21,492 nt of DNA from contig DAOUUT010000022.1 of the NCBI GenBank assembly GCA_030668025.1, forward strand, positions 1-21,492, read 5' to 3'. Position 1 is the first letter of the stretch; every line of letters begins with the position of its first letter. Positions 1-7,218 of the stretch are shown piece after piece. The notes below the pieces were generated by a model. That model had not been told where the DNA came from. It did not search any database and saw only the letters and a list, made by a program, of their open reading frames with translations. The position numbers were made by a program, and so were the translations under genes. This DNA is from Promethearchaeota archaeon. GTDB taxonomy: Archaea > Asgardarchaeota > Lokiarchaeia > Sigynarchaeales > SOKP01.

Positions 1-2030
1 AAATAACAATTGAAACTAATTATTTTGGAATTTTAACTTATTTTAGTATGGGGTATTTCGATTCAATACAGACCACGCAATTTCAATACATAATAAGCAA
101 TATCTTAAACTTTACAAAAGCATGTTATAATATTAACGATGGAGGATTTGGTTCGCAACCAGATCAAAACGCAACGCTTTTTGCTACGTATTGTGGATTA
201 AAACTGTTTCAAATCCTTAATCCCGCAGATCGACCTTGGTTTCTTCCAAGTACTTTAAATCTGACAAAAAATTTCTTGTCTAACATGCAAAATCCTGATG
301 GAGGTTTCAGAGTTGGGGACGATATCGATTATTTACTATCTCTTTTCGGGTCTAATTCTATAATTTTTGCTAATTTAATCGATAAGAATGCGTCCACTGT
401 AGAAAGTACATATTGGGCATTAATTTCTCTAGAATTAATTAATGGGTTGGATCAAATTCATTATAATAATCTTTCTCAATGGGTAAGGTCGTGCCAAAAC
501 GCTGATGGAGGTTTTTCAATCATTATAGGATTTCATAGCGACGTTATTTCTACATATTACGGTTTGCAAATCTTTTACGAGGATTTTGTTATCGGTCCAA
601 TGTCTAAAATGACCGCAATTGATTTTTTGAAGCTTGCGCAAACTTCCGATGGAAGTTTTTCCCTCCTACCCATGATGGGGGCCTCTTTAGGTTTACCTTC
701 GTCTTTTCTAGTGACCTATCTTGCATCTAAGGCTCTTTACGACTATAACTTTCAACCTGATAGCATTCAAGAAGCTTTAATCTGGTTTTCCGGATGTATA
801 AGCAACAACACGGGAGGAATAGGAGATAACCCTGATTTTGGAGCTGATTTAAGAAATTCTCCCTATGGAATTATAATTATAGACGAATTAAAATATAACC
901 AGAGTTTTGATTCAAAACCTTGGAATCAATTATTAATTTATATCTTACTTACTGAAGCTGGATTAATTGGTCTATATATATTTTTAAAAATTCGCAAAAA
1001 AATTTCTTTAATAAAGCGTATTATAGAAAAAGTAGGCCTTGGTGGAAAAATTACACCATCCTATTTACAAAGATTTCCAGCAATTAATTGCGAAATGTTT
1101 AGCGTATTTGCTGGAGGGAAATTGATTGTTGACGCTGTGTCAATGAAAATAGATCATGGGCAAATACTAGGAATTTTAGGGGAAAGTGGGGCAGGAAAAT
1201 CGACTTTTGTAAAAGGATTGTTGGGAATGAGAAAAATTACGGGATTTTGTCAAATTTATGGAATGGACATTAATAAAAAAAATTCTAAAAAGATAAGACC
1301 TATATACGGCTATGTTCCCCAAGATCTAGGGAAAATCTATCATAACTTTACTGTCTTTGAAAACTTGTTATATTTTGGAAATCAATATGGGTTAACAGAG
1401 CAAGAAATAAGAAGTAGGTCTAGGAGACTTTTGCGTAATCTTGAAATTGAAGATAAATTTAATGAACTCGTAAGAAACCTTTCGGGGGGCCAAAAAAGAA
1501 GGGTTAGCATTGCAATTGGGCTAATTCACGCTCCAATTTTTCTTATTTTAGATGAACCTACTTCAGGATTAGATCCAATTATACGCGAAAACTTATGGTT
1601 AGCCCTTACAAAAATCAACGAGCAATTTGGAACTACTCTAATTGTAATAACTCATTACCCCGAAGAATCTCGTTTCTGCCATCGCGTTGCTATTTTCGGC
1701 AGAAATCGCGGCGTTATAGACTTCGGGAAACCAAAAGATCTTTTAGCACAATTACCTGGAAAAGGACGTTCTATAGAAATATGTTTCAAAGAACTAAAAG
1801 AAGATTTAATTGAAACTCTTGAATCTATAGATGGCATAGAAAGCGTTCTTGAAAATAAAGCGGGAACTGATTATTCATTATTTACCGAATTAAACTTAAA
1901 AGAACTAATTGAAAAAATCGAAAATGAAATTGGTAAAGATTCCATCCAAGAAATAAAGCAAATAGATTCTAAAATGGAACAATTCTTCAGATATAAATTA
2001 ATTGAGGTGCCTGAAATTGAAGAATTCTAG
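1..2030 (+). CDS. Toroid-TM-ABC ATPase fusion protein (5' end outside window)
   Basis: Partial gene. The frame is open to the left edge, and the 15 codons before the first ATG (position 48) read like a toroid repeat (IETNYFGILTYFSMG), so the true start lies upstream. Counting from ATG 48, residues 1-285 hold prenyltransferase/squalene-cyclase-like repeats (INDGGFG, QNPDGGF, QNADGGF, TSDGSF, NNTGGIG). A membrane helix follows at about 293-314, ending in KIRKK, which places the toroid outside and the rest in the cytoplasm. Several N-glycosylation sequons in the toroid (NAT, NLT, NAS, NLS, NNT) fit that topology. Residues 345-575 form an intact ABC ATPase: Walker A GESGAGKST (378-386), Q-loop YVPQD, signature LSGGQKRR (478-485), Walker B ILDEPTSGLD (500-509), H-loop THYPEE. 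The tail resembles the C-terminal domain of DrrA/ABC-2 ATPases. The toroid is unlikely to be an enzyme: no zinc or DxDD site is visible. It probably acts with the next gene; no permease is seen here. Confidence 0.85.
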   Translation, partial: ITIETNYFGILTYFSMGYFDSIQTTQFQYIISNILNFTKACYNINDGGFGSQPDQNATLFATYCGLKLFQILNPADRPWFLPSTLNLTKNFLSNMQNPDGGFRVGDDIDYLLSLFGSNSIIFANLIDKNASTVESTYWALISLELINGLDQIHYNNLSQWVRSCQNADGGFSIIIGFHSDVISTYYGLQIFYEDFVIGPMSKMTAIDFLKLAQTSDGSFSLLPMMGASLGLPSSFLVTYLASKALYDYNFQPDSIQEALIWFSGCISNNTGGIGDNPDFGADLRNSPYGIIIIDELKYNQSFDSKPWNQLLIYILLTEAGLIGLYIFLKIRKKISLIKRIIEKVGLGGKITPSYLQRFPAINCEMFSVFAGGKLIVDAVSMKIDHGQILGILGESGAGKSTFVKGLLGMRKITGFCQIYGMDINKKNSKKIRPIYGYVPQDLGKIYHNFTVFENLLYFGNQYGLTEQEIRSRSRRLLRNLEIEDKFNELVRNLSGGQKRRVSIAIGLIHAPIFLILDEPTSGLDPIIRENLWLALTKINEQFGTTLIVITHYPEESRFCHRVAIFGRNRGVIDFGKPKDLLAQLPGKGRSIEICFKELKEDLIETLESIDGIESVLENKAGTDYSLFTELNLKELIEKIENEIGKDSIQEIKQIDSKMEQFFRYKLIEVPEIEEF
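2004..2009 (+). promoter_or_regulatory. Shine-Dalgarno site GAGGTG deciding a TTG start
   Basis: GAGGTG sits 7 nt before TTG 2017 and lies inside the last codons of the upstream ATPase gene. It argues for TTG 2017 rather than TTG 2002 as the start, and for coupled translation of the two ABC-type proteins. Confidence 0.5.
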
Positions 2031-3711
2031 AGAAATAGAATTAGAACGATTAAGATTAAAAGTCTTGGACGCTATCCGCGTTTCTAAACGCTTTTGGATG
2101 ACTTATAGAGAAGATACTTTTGGAATTGCTTCTATTATTGATTTAATTTATAAAAAGTCGTTTATTGAAGTATTATTTTTTACTAATAGCGATGTTCTTG
2201 AGAAAGGAGTTCCATTATTAAAAATTTATACTCCTATTGAAGATGAGATTGATTTCTTTGAGATTATATTTGAACCAGATTTCGATGAAGATGGTCTTAT
2301 TAATCCATTGAAGATTATTCGGCGTATGAGCCGACTTATTATACAAGAATTTCAAAAACGCTTAGAAATTTTGAACAATGAGGTTGAACTAATTGAAAAT
2401 AAGTTTGAAAATTTACAAATAAAAAGTAACCCATACTATAGAGAGATTCGAATCTCTTATCCCAATTTCGCTGCAAAATTAAAAATTAAATTTGAAAAAT
2501 ACCCCCTATTACCATCCTTTTCATTTTCAAAATCATTGTCAAGGATTATTACTGAAAGAAAATTTAACGAAGAAGAAATTATAAAAAACTGGGATATAGA
2601 AAATCCTCCGCATGTTCTTGAAATAATTGAAAAAATTTGTGAATTTGTTTCAAAACAGGTCAATATCGAACCTTTAAAAGAAAATTCTCAATATTTGGTT
2701 CTTAATGACGTGTCAGTGGGAGAAGCAATTAATAATCTTTCTTTTAAAATTCATAAAGGAAAGTCTATTGGCGTAATGTACGATGTAAATAATGTAGGCC
2801 ATAGATTAGACTTATTGAATCTGTTTGAGATCATAGGAGGCTTGCAACTAGATTATACGGGGTCAATAGAAATTTTCGGAAATCCCTTAAAATCGTTATC
2901 AAAAAAAGAAAAAGAGAAAATTTTTCTTTTACCTCCACCTTACGACTCAGTAATAACAAACCTGAAAGTAAAGAAAGCAATTAAATACAAGATAAATTTG
3001 AATGAGATATATAAAGAGAGAAAGAATGCATTCAACACAATTTTAAAAAATGCTGGATTAGGTCAAAATATAGATGAAATTATTGAAGATTTAATTTGGG
3101 AAACAACTTATAAATTTCGGAAAAAAAGGTTTATAAAAAATGTTCTGGAAGTAACTGGGATGTTAATTAAGAAAAATAAGAAGTTTTCAGAGTTAACACC
3201 TTTAGAATACCTACTTTTCTCAATAGCACGCGCTTTAATCCAAGCACCAACGATTATAATGTTTTCAATACCTTATAGAATTTTAGGAAAATTTGAATAT
3301 GAAAAATTTAACAATTACATGGATAAAATTAAACAAAAATTTCATGTGATTATGATTTTCCATGGAGCTGAGGAGATCGTATTAAATTGCGACCAAATTT
3401 TTACGATCACCGAAAGAGCATCAAAAATAGGATCTTTTAACGATTATATTAAAGAATTACCTCAATATGGAGAGATTGTAACGATAGAACTAAACCATCC
3501 TGAAGAGTTCTTAATTAGAAAACTAAAAGAAATTGAAGAAATTGAAGTAATAATTGAAGAAAGAAAGAATGAAAAATATAAGATTTTTCTTAAATCAAAT
3601 ACAAACAATGTAATTGTAAAGATAACAGAATTATTTGGTCCAAGTTTACAATGTTTTAAAAAAACTTCTGCCTCCATTGGAGAATATTTAGAATATGTTG
3701 AAAATAAATAA
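2017..3711 (+). CDS. Catalytically dead ABC ATPase-like protein with N-terminal UBC/RWD-like region
   Basis: The frame opens at TTG 2002, but TTG 2017 is preferred because GAGGTG (2004-2009) lies 7 nt upstream. Either way it overlaps the end of the preceding gene, so translation is probably coupled. Numbered from TTG 2002, the region from about 230 to 480 aligns motif by motif with the ATPase of the gene before it, yet lacks its catalytic residues. Walker A is replaced by YDVNNVGHRLD (no Lys). The Q-loop Gln is lost (FLLPPPYD). The signature reads FSELTPLEY. Walker B reads TIIMFSIPYRIL (no Asp-Glu). Only the switch His remains (IFHGAEE). The C-terminal domain (about 485-569) matches the type of tail found on the partner. 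The N-terminal 225 residues include a stretch (about 145-215) with the order strand, YPLLPSF, NWD and a closing helix, which recalls UBC/RWD folds without a catalytic Cys; this is tentative. Likely role: regulatory half of an asymmetric ATPase pair. Confidence 0.75.
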   Translation: MKNSREIELERLRLKVLDAIRVSKRFWMTYREDTFGIASIIDLIYKKSFIEVLFFTNSDVLEKGVPLLKIYTPIEDEIDFFEIIFEPDFDEDGLINPLKIIRRMSRLIIQEFQKRLEILNNEVELIENKFENLQIKSNPYYREIRISYPNFAAKLKIKFEKYPLLPSFSFSKSLSRIITERKFNEEEIIKNWDIENPPHVLEIIEKICEFVSKQVNIEPLKENSQYLVLNDVSVGEAINNLSFKIHKGKSIGVMYDVNNVGHRLDLLNLFEIIGGLQLDYTGSIEIFGNPLKSLSKKEKEKIFLLPPPYDSVITNLKVKKAIKYKINLNEIYKERKNAFNTILKNAGLGQNIDEIIEDLIWETTYKFRKKRFIKNVLEVTGMLIKKNKKFSELTPLEYLLFSIARALIQAPTIIMFSIPYRILGKFEYEKFNNYMDKIKQKFHVIMIFHGAEEIVLNCDQIFTITERASKIGSFNDYIKELPQYGEIVTIELNHPEEFLIRKLKEIEEIEVIIEERKNEKYKIFLKSNTNNVIVKITELFGPSLQCFKKTSASIGEYLEYVENK

Positions 3712-3739
3712 AATTTAAAACCAAATTATGATAAAAAAT

Positions 3740-3748
3740 GAGGAGTGA
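3740..3748 (+). promoter_or_regulatory. Shine-Dalgarno site GAGGAGTGA deciding ATG 3751
   Basis: A strong purine-rich site lies just before ATG 3751 and covers the alternative GTG at 3745. The ATG is therefore the likely start of the longin-like membrane protein. Confidence 0.6.
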
Positions 3749-3750
3749 GT

Positions 3751-4557
3751 ATGCTAAAAAATCTTTATATTATGAACGAAAACGGAAGGTTATTATATTC
3801 CAAAGATCTTGTAAGGGAACAAGAATACGACGATAATTTATTAATAGGGTTTTTCACATCTATCACTAACTTTAGTAGGGAAGCCTTAGGTACGGCAGTT
3901 AAAACCGTTAATCTTGGGGAAAACAATAAACTTATCATCGTCCCAAAACAAGACGAACGGATACTCGGAGCCGCGATCGTGAGTTCAAATGATAACAACG
4001 AATTAGTCGTTAACATCTTGAAAAACATTTTACAAGGATTTATCGATTCCTATTCGCCAGATTATGACCCAGAAAAAATCATTCAAGAAGAAATGGAAAA
4101 AAACATTCAAAGCAATTTAAAAGGAAAAGTTATAAGCTCCCCAAAAATTAGAGTGGTAATATCGTGGTTAATTAACGGATCGCTTATCTACCCTTTAGTT
4201 TTACTCAGTATTTATGTTACTCTTTTTATTTTTACAGCTTTTGACTTAAATCAATTTCTATATGGTGATGATCTGTTCACAAGATTTTTTCCGGCTTTGA
4301 TTCTATTATCAACTGGGAATATCATAATTTTATTTCTATTTCCCAATTTTCTTTTTGGTATTTTATCTCCAAATCGAAATGTTGCTATTGCGAACTCTAT
4401 TATTCATTTAGGTGTAACTATAATATTATTTGCCTACTCATCAGAACCTGCTTTTGCTTACATCATTATTGGACATTTACCATTAACATTAATTTTTTCT
4501 TTGTTTTTCTTGTTTGTTGGCATAAGATTCTCTTCAAAAAAGTTTTTTAAGAATTAA
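3751..4557 (+). CDS. Longin-like domain protein with four C-terminal membrane helices
   Basis: A 268-residue protein from ATG 3751. Residues 1 to about 100 look like a small longin/roadblock-type alpha-beta domain. An N-terminal strand with a turn (LKNLYIMNENGRLLYSK) is followed by a helix (LLIGFFTSITNFSREAL), strands (LIIVPKQDERILGAAIVSS) and a closing amphipathic helix (ILKNILQGFIDSYSPDY). Archaeal longin-like domains have this layout. Four hydrophobic segments follow, at about 143-165, 180-203, 212-231 and 236-258, ending in a basic tail (SSKKFFKN). There is no signal peptide, so the longin part is predicted to be cytoplasmic. The gene starts 39 nt after the pseudo-ABC gene and is probably in the same operon. 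Longin domains usually mediate protein-protein contacts, often with small GTPases; the partner here is unknown. It may be the membrane subunit for the two ATPase proteins. The domain call rests on pattern only. Confidence 0.7.
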   Translation: MLKNLYIMNENGRLLYSKDLVREQEYDDNLLIGFFTSITNFSREALGTAVKTVNLGENNKLIIVPKQDERILGAAIVSSNDNNELVVNILKNILQGFIDSYSPDYDPEKIIQEEMEKNIQSNLKGKVISSPKIRVVISWLINGSLIYPLVLLSIYVTLFIFTAFDLNQFLYGDDLFTRFFPALILLSTGNIIILFLFPNFLFGILSPNRNVAIANSIIHLGVTIILFAYSSEPAFAYIIIGHLPLTLIFSLFFLFVGIRFSSKKFFKN

Positions 4558-4568
4558 AATAAAGATAA

Positions 4569-4592
4569 TTTTTTCCTTCCTACTTTTTTTTT
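4569..4592 (+). terminator. Pyrimidine-rich tract, possible archaeal terminator
   Basis: Beginning 11 nt after the stop of the longin-membrane gene is a T/C-rich run ending in nine T residues (4584-4592). Archaeal polymerases can terminate on such T tracts without a hairpin. It would close the ABC-longin operon. Confidence 0.4.
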
Positions 4593-4675
4593 AAAAACGA
4601 ATTTTAACTATAATTGAAATGGGAATTATTAAATAAAAAAAGTTTTTTGTATTATCTGGTTTAGTAGAATTTTGG

Positions 4676-4692
4676 TTAATTTTCGAAATTAT
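4676..4692 (+). repeat. 17-nt motif TTAATTTTCGAAATTAT, copy 1
   Basis: Exact 17-nt match to 7724-7740. The core TTTCGAAA is palindromic. Copy 1 lies 52 nt before the receiver gene at 4745; copy 2 lies 58 nt before the FAD dehydrogenase gene. It could be an operator or a promoter element. In DNA this AT-rich a shared 17-mer is suggestive, not proof. Confidence 0.3.
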
Positions 4693-4707
4693 TAATTGAA
4701 TAATAGT

Positions 4708-4742
4708 ATGTGGTTTCAGTACTAATCGTAGAAGATGAATTA
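4708..4742 (+). pseudogene. Remnant 5' end of a receiver gene, tandem to the intact one
   Basis: These 35 nt repeat the first 35 nt at the start of the intact receiver gene (4743-4777) with five mismatches. In the frame opened by GTG 4710 they read MVSVLIVEDEL, a typical receiver N-terminus, then run out of frame into the intact gene and stop at 4766 after 18 residues. Because the 35-nt period is not a multiple of three, the copy cannot extend the intact protein. I read it as what is left of a third receiver gene after recombination. It could also be translated as an 18-residue leader overlapping the true start. Confidence 0.6.
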
Positions 4743-4744
4743 AT

Positions 4745-5110
4745 GTGGTTTCAGTATTTATCGTAGAAGACGATTTGTCGTTACAAAAATTATACGTAAT
4801 TATGTTAACGTCACTCGGATTTGAAGTCGTTGATAAAGCGAGCGACGGAAAAGAAGCCATTGAAAAATTCAAATCCATCTCGCCTAAACCGGATGTAATT
4901 GTAATGGACCATCGAATGCCAATTAAAAATGGAATTGAAGCGACCATTGAATTGATGAAATTCAATAGCAACACTAAAATTATTTTTACAAGCGCAGATA
5001 AATCAATTGAAGAACGAGCGCTTGAAATAGGTGCTATTTCTTTTATCGAAAAACCCTTTACCGTAATTCAACTAAAAAACGAAATTAATAGAATATTTAA
5101 CTTAGTTTAA
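4745..5110 (+). CDS. Single-domain response regulator (CheY-like receiver)
   Basis: A 121-residue stand-alone receiver from GTG 4745, about the full length of a REC domain with no output domain. The acidic pair is at Asp9/Asp10 (FIVEDD), the phosphoacceptor at Asp55 (IVMDHRMP), the switch Ser at 83 (FTSAD) and the conserved Lys at 103 (FIEKPF). It should take a phosphoryl group from a histidine kinase in the cytoplasm and signal through protein contacts. Its 3' 97 nt differ at only four positions from the second receiver gene of the cluster, while the middle is clearly more diverged, which suggests gene conversion. No clear Shine-Dalgarno site precedes the GTG; the upstream bases belong to the remnant receiver copy. 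The minus-strand frame over this gene is a shadow. Confidence 0.9.
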   Translation: MVSVFIVEDDLSLQKLYVIMLTSLGFEVVDKASDGKEAIEKFKSISPKPDVIVMDHRMPIKNGIEATIELMKFNSNTKIIFTSADKSIEERALEIGAISFIEKPFTVIQLKNEINRIFNLV

Positions 5111-5200
5111 AAGTAATACTTGAAGAAAGAAGGAAAAATGTAAGATTTTTCTTAAATCAAATACAAATAAAGTAATTGTAAAGATAACAGAACTATTTGG
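5111..5200 (+). pseudogene. Decayed duplicate of the 3' part of the pseudo-ABC gene
   Basis: Starting right after the receiver stop codon, this stretch aligns with 3545-3638 inside the pseudo-ABC gene: about six mismatches and one 4-nt gap over 90 aligned bases. The identical core includes TTTTTCTTAAATCAAATACA and GTAATTGTAAAGATAACAGA. The gap breaks the frame and a stop follows (ATA AAG TAA), so it is not coding. Similarity stops abruptly at 5200. It shows that a copy of the ABC gene, or its tail, once lay next to the kinase. Confidence 0.8.
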
Positions 5201-5222
5201 TTTTAACAAAAATTTGTAATGC

Positions 5223-5242
5223 GAATTTTTAAATAAAAATTC
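5223..5242 (+). terminator. Inverted repeat GAATTTTT-AAAT-AAAAATTC
   Basis: A perfect 8-bp stem with a 4-nt loop in the gap between the receiver and the kinase. It may be a weak terminator or a regulatory palindrome. The stem is nearly all A-T, so stability is low. Confidence 0.3.
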
Positions 5243-5321
5243 TTATATCTAATATTTTGATAACATGTTCAAGTATTAATCTTATCTATTTATTGATTTA
5301 GAAGTAAGTTCTATAAGTTGA

Positions 5322-5492
5322 TTACATTGGAAAAAAAAAGGTGCGAGTGATATTAAATTAAATGAAACTCCAGAAATATATAAGGCATTTTTTAAATCTA
5401 TTCCGATTCCGACTTATATTTGGAAATATAAGGATAGGGATTTTGAATTATTAGACTATAATCAAGCCGCAAATTTATTAGCCAACGAAAAA
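5322..5492 (+). other. In-frame upstream coding sequence of the kinase's first PAS domain, no normal start codon
   Basis: The kinase frame is open back to a TGA at 5319. From 5361 it reads like the front half of a PAS domain (YKAFFKSIPIPTYIWKY, then FELLDYNQAANLLA) that runs smoothly into ATG 5493. No in-frame ATG, GTG or TTG exists between 5322 and 5493. A run of nine A residues lies at 5331-5339. One extra A there would join TTG 5327 (reading MEKKKGASDIKL) to the PAS frame. So either the sequence has a homopolymer error, slippage occurs there, a rare start such as ATT 5352 is used, or the gene lost its true start. Confidence 0.65.
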
Positions 5493-7217
5493 ATGGAGAG
5501 TTTTTTAGGACGAAAATTAACAGAGTTGTATAAAAAAAGACAAGATATTATAGATGATGTTTTTAACTGTTTTAAAAATAAATTAGACTTATCTAAAGAG
5601 ACGCGTTATTTCTACAAAACTACTGGAACATTTCGAAATCTTTACGTTATTTTTAAATATATTCCTCCTGACATAGTCTTAGTATTTACTGAAGATATTA
5701 CAGAAAAAGAAGAAGTTAAAAACAACTTAAGAAAGGCTGAAAAGGAAAAATCTATCATTTTAGAAAGTATTTCTGAGCTTATTGTGTTTCAAGATAAAGA
5801 ACATAGTATTATTTGGGTAAATAAAGCAGCAGCAGATTCTGTTAACCTAACACCCGAACATTTAATTGGAAAGAAATGTCATGCTGTTTGGCAAAATTCT
5901 AATGTGACTTGTAAAGATTGTCCTGTAAAAGCAGCCCTAGAACTTGGGAGCCAAGTTTCAGAAGAAATTACAAGTCCTGATGGGAGAGTTTGGCTTATAA
6001 AAGGCTTTCCTGTGCGAAACGATGAAGGAAATATAATAGGCGCTGTTGAAATCACTCGTGAAATTACCAGAATTAAACAAACTGCAAAATTGTTAAAAGA
6101 ATCAGAAAAAAGATATCGTTACTTATTTGAGAGTTCTCCTTTTTCCATAGGAATTTTTGATTTAGATGGAAATTTATTGAATTGCAATATAGCTACAAAT
6201 ATGTTTTTATCGAAACACACATTAGAAGACGATATCATCGGAAAAAATTTTAGAGAATTTTGGAGTTACCACGAAAAAGATAAACCACTTATTCCATTAT
6301 TCGAAAAAATCTTTGAAAAAATAATAAAAGATGAAAAATCTTTAACATTTGAGTTTCCAATACATCGATCAATTGGAGATAAATTATGGGTTAGCGCGAC
6401 TACTTTTTTATCAAAAATTGGGAAAGAAACAGTGATACAATTTATAATACAAGATATTACAAAAAAAAAAAAGACTGAACAAAAATTAAAACAATCTGAA
6501 ATAAAATATCGTGAAGCTTATAATCACGTTAATTTTTATAAAGACATTTTCACTCATGATATAAACAATATCTTTCAAAATATTCAATCTTCAGTTGAAT
6601 TATTCACTTTAAATGTTCAGAGAGAGATAAATCTTGATAGCGATGATGAATTGTTAGAGATAATAAGAGACCAACTCAAGAGAGGGACGAACTTAGTATC
6701 TAATATAAGAAGACTTTCTGAAATTGAGGATAATGACCTTGAATTAAATAAAATCGATGTAATTGAAGTTTTACAAGAAATAAAAAACAATCTCATCAAA
6801 ATATACAAAAAGAGAAAAATAATTATTCAGATTCAGTGTGATTATAATAAGTTATTCGTTAAAACTAATGAATTAGTACGAGTTGTTTTTGAAAATTTAT
6901 TAATAAATGCTATAATACATAATCAAAATCCATTAATCGAGATTATAATTAAAATTTCTAAAGTCTTTAAGGATGAAATTTATTATCTTAAACTTGAATT
7001 TTTTGATAACGGAATTGGTATCCTACCTGAAATGAAAGAAAAAATCTTTCAAAGAGGCTATAGCGAAAAAAAAGATAAAATGGGGTTAGGTTTGGGTTTA
7101 ACTCTTGTCAAAAAAATAATTGAAAACTACAATGGACAAATCTGGGTAGAGGATAGGGTCGAAGGAGATTATACTAAAGGAAGTAATTTTATCCTTTTAA
7201 TACCGGAGGTGAACTAA
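5493..7217 (+). CDS. PAS-domain sensor histidine kinase
   Basis: 574 residues from ATG 5493, which cuts into PAS1; the true protein probably begins upstream. Order: rest of PAS1 (1-72), PAS2 (about 83-195) containing CKDCP (140-144), a Cys pair seen in some sensory PAS domains, PAS3 (about 205-325), and a dimerisation helix with His355 in FTHDINNIF, the form common in archaeal kinases. The ATPase domain follows: N box FENLLINAIIHN, G1 box DNGIGI (505-510), G2 box MGLGLGL (530-536). It has no membrane helix, so it is a cytoplasmic sensor. It should autophosphorylate on His355 and pass the group to the receivers on either side; the downstream one starts one base after its stop codon. The signal is unknown; the Cys pair could be redox or metal linked. 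Confidence 0.9.
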   Translation: MESFLGRKLTELYKKRQDIIDDVFNCFKNKLDLSKETRYFYKTTGTFRNLYVIFKYIPPDIVLVFTEDITEKEEVKNNLRKAEKEKSIILESISELIVFQDKEHSIIWVNKAAADSVNLTPEHLIGKKCHAVWQNSNVTCKDCPVKAALELGSQVSEEITSPDGRVWLIKGFPVRNDEGNIIGAVEITREITRIKQTAKLLKESEKRYRYLFESSPFSIGIFDLDGNLLNCNIATNMFLSKHTLEDDIIGKNFREFWSYHEKDKPLIPLFEKIFEKIIKDEKSLTFEFPIHRSIGDKLWVSATTFLSKIGKETVIQFIIQDITKKKKTEQKLKQSEIKYREAYNHVNFYKDIFTHDINNIFQNIQSSVELFTLNVQREINLDSDDELLEIIRDQLKRGTNLVSNIRRLSEIEDNDLELNKIDVIEVLQEIKNNLIKIYKKRKIIIQIQCDYNKLFVKTNELVRVVFENLLINAIIHNQNPLIEIIIKISKVFKDEIYYLKLEFFDNGIGILPEMKEKIFQRGYSEKKDKMGLGLGLTLVKKIIENYNGQIWVEDRVEGDYTKGSNFILLIPEVN

Positions 7218-7218
7218 A

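Noticed and set aside
1..900. Functional protein prenyltransferase beta subunit or squalene cyclase
   Set aside because: The repeat glycine motifs are present but no zinc ligand set or DxDD/QW catalytic pattern is visible, and the fold is fused to an ABC ATPase and predicted outside the cell.
2002..2016. TTG 2002 as the start of the pseudo-ABC gene
   Set aside because: No ribosome site lies before it, while GAGGTG is well placed for TTG 2017.
4591..4974. Minus-strand open frame of 127 codons across the receiver gene
   Set aside because: It mirrors the receiver gene, has no recognisable domain, and begins in the AT-rich gap. The plus strand carries all receiver catalytic residues.
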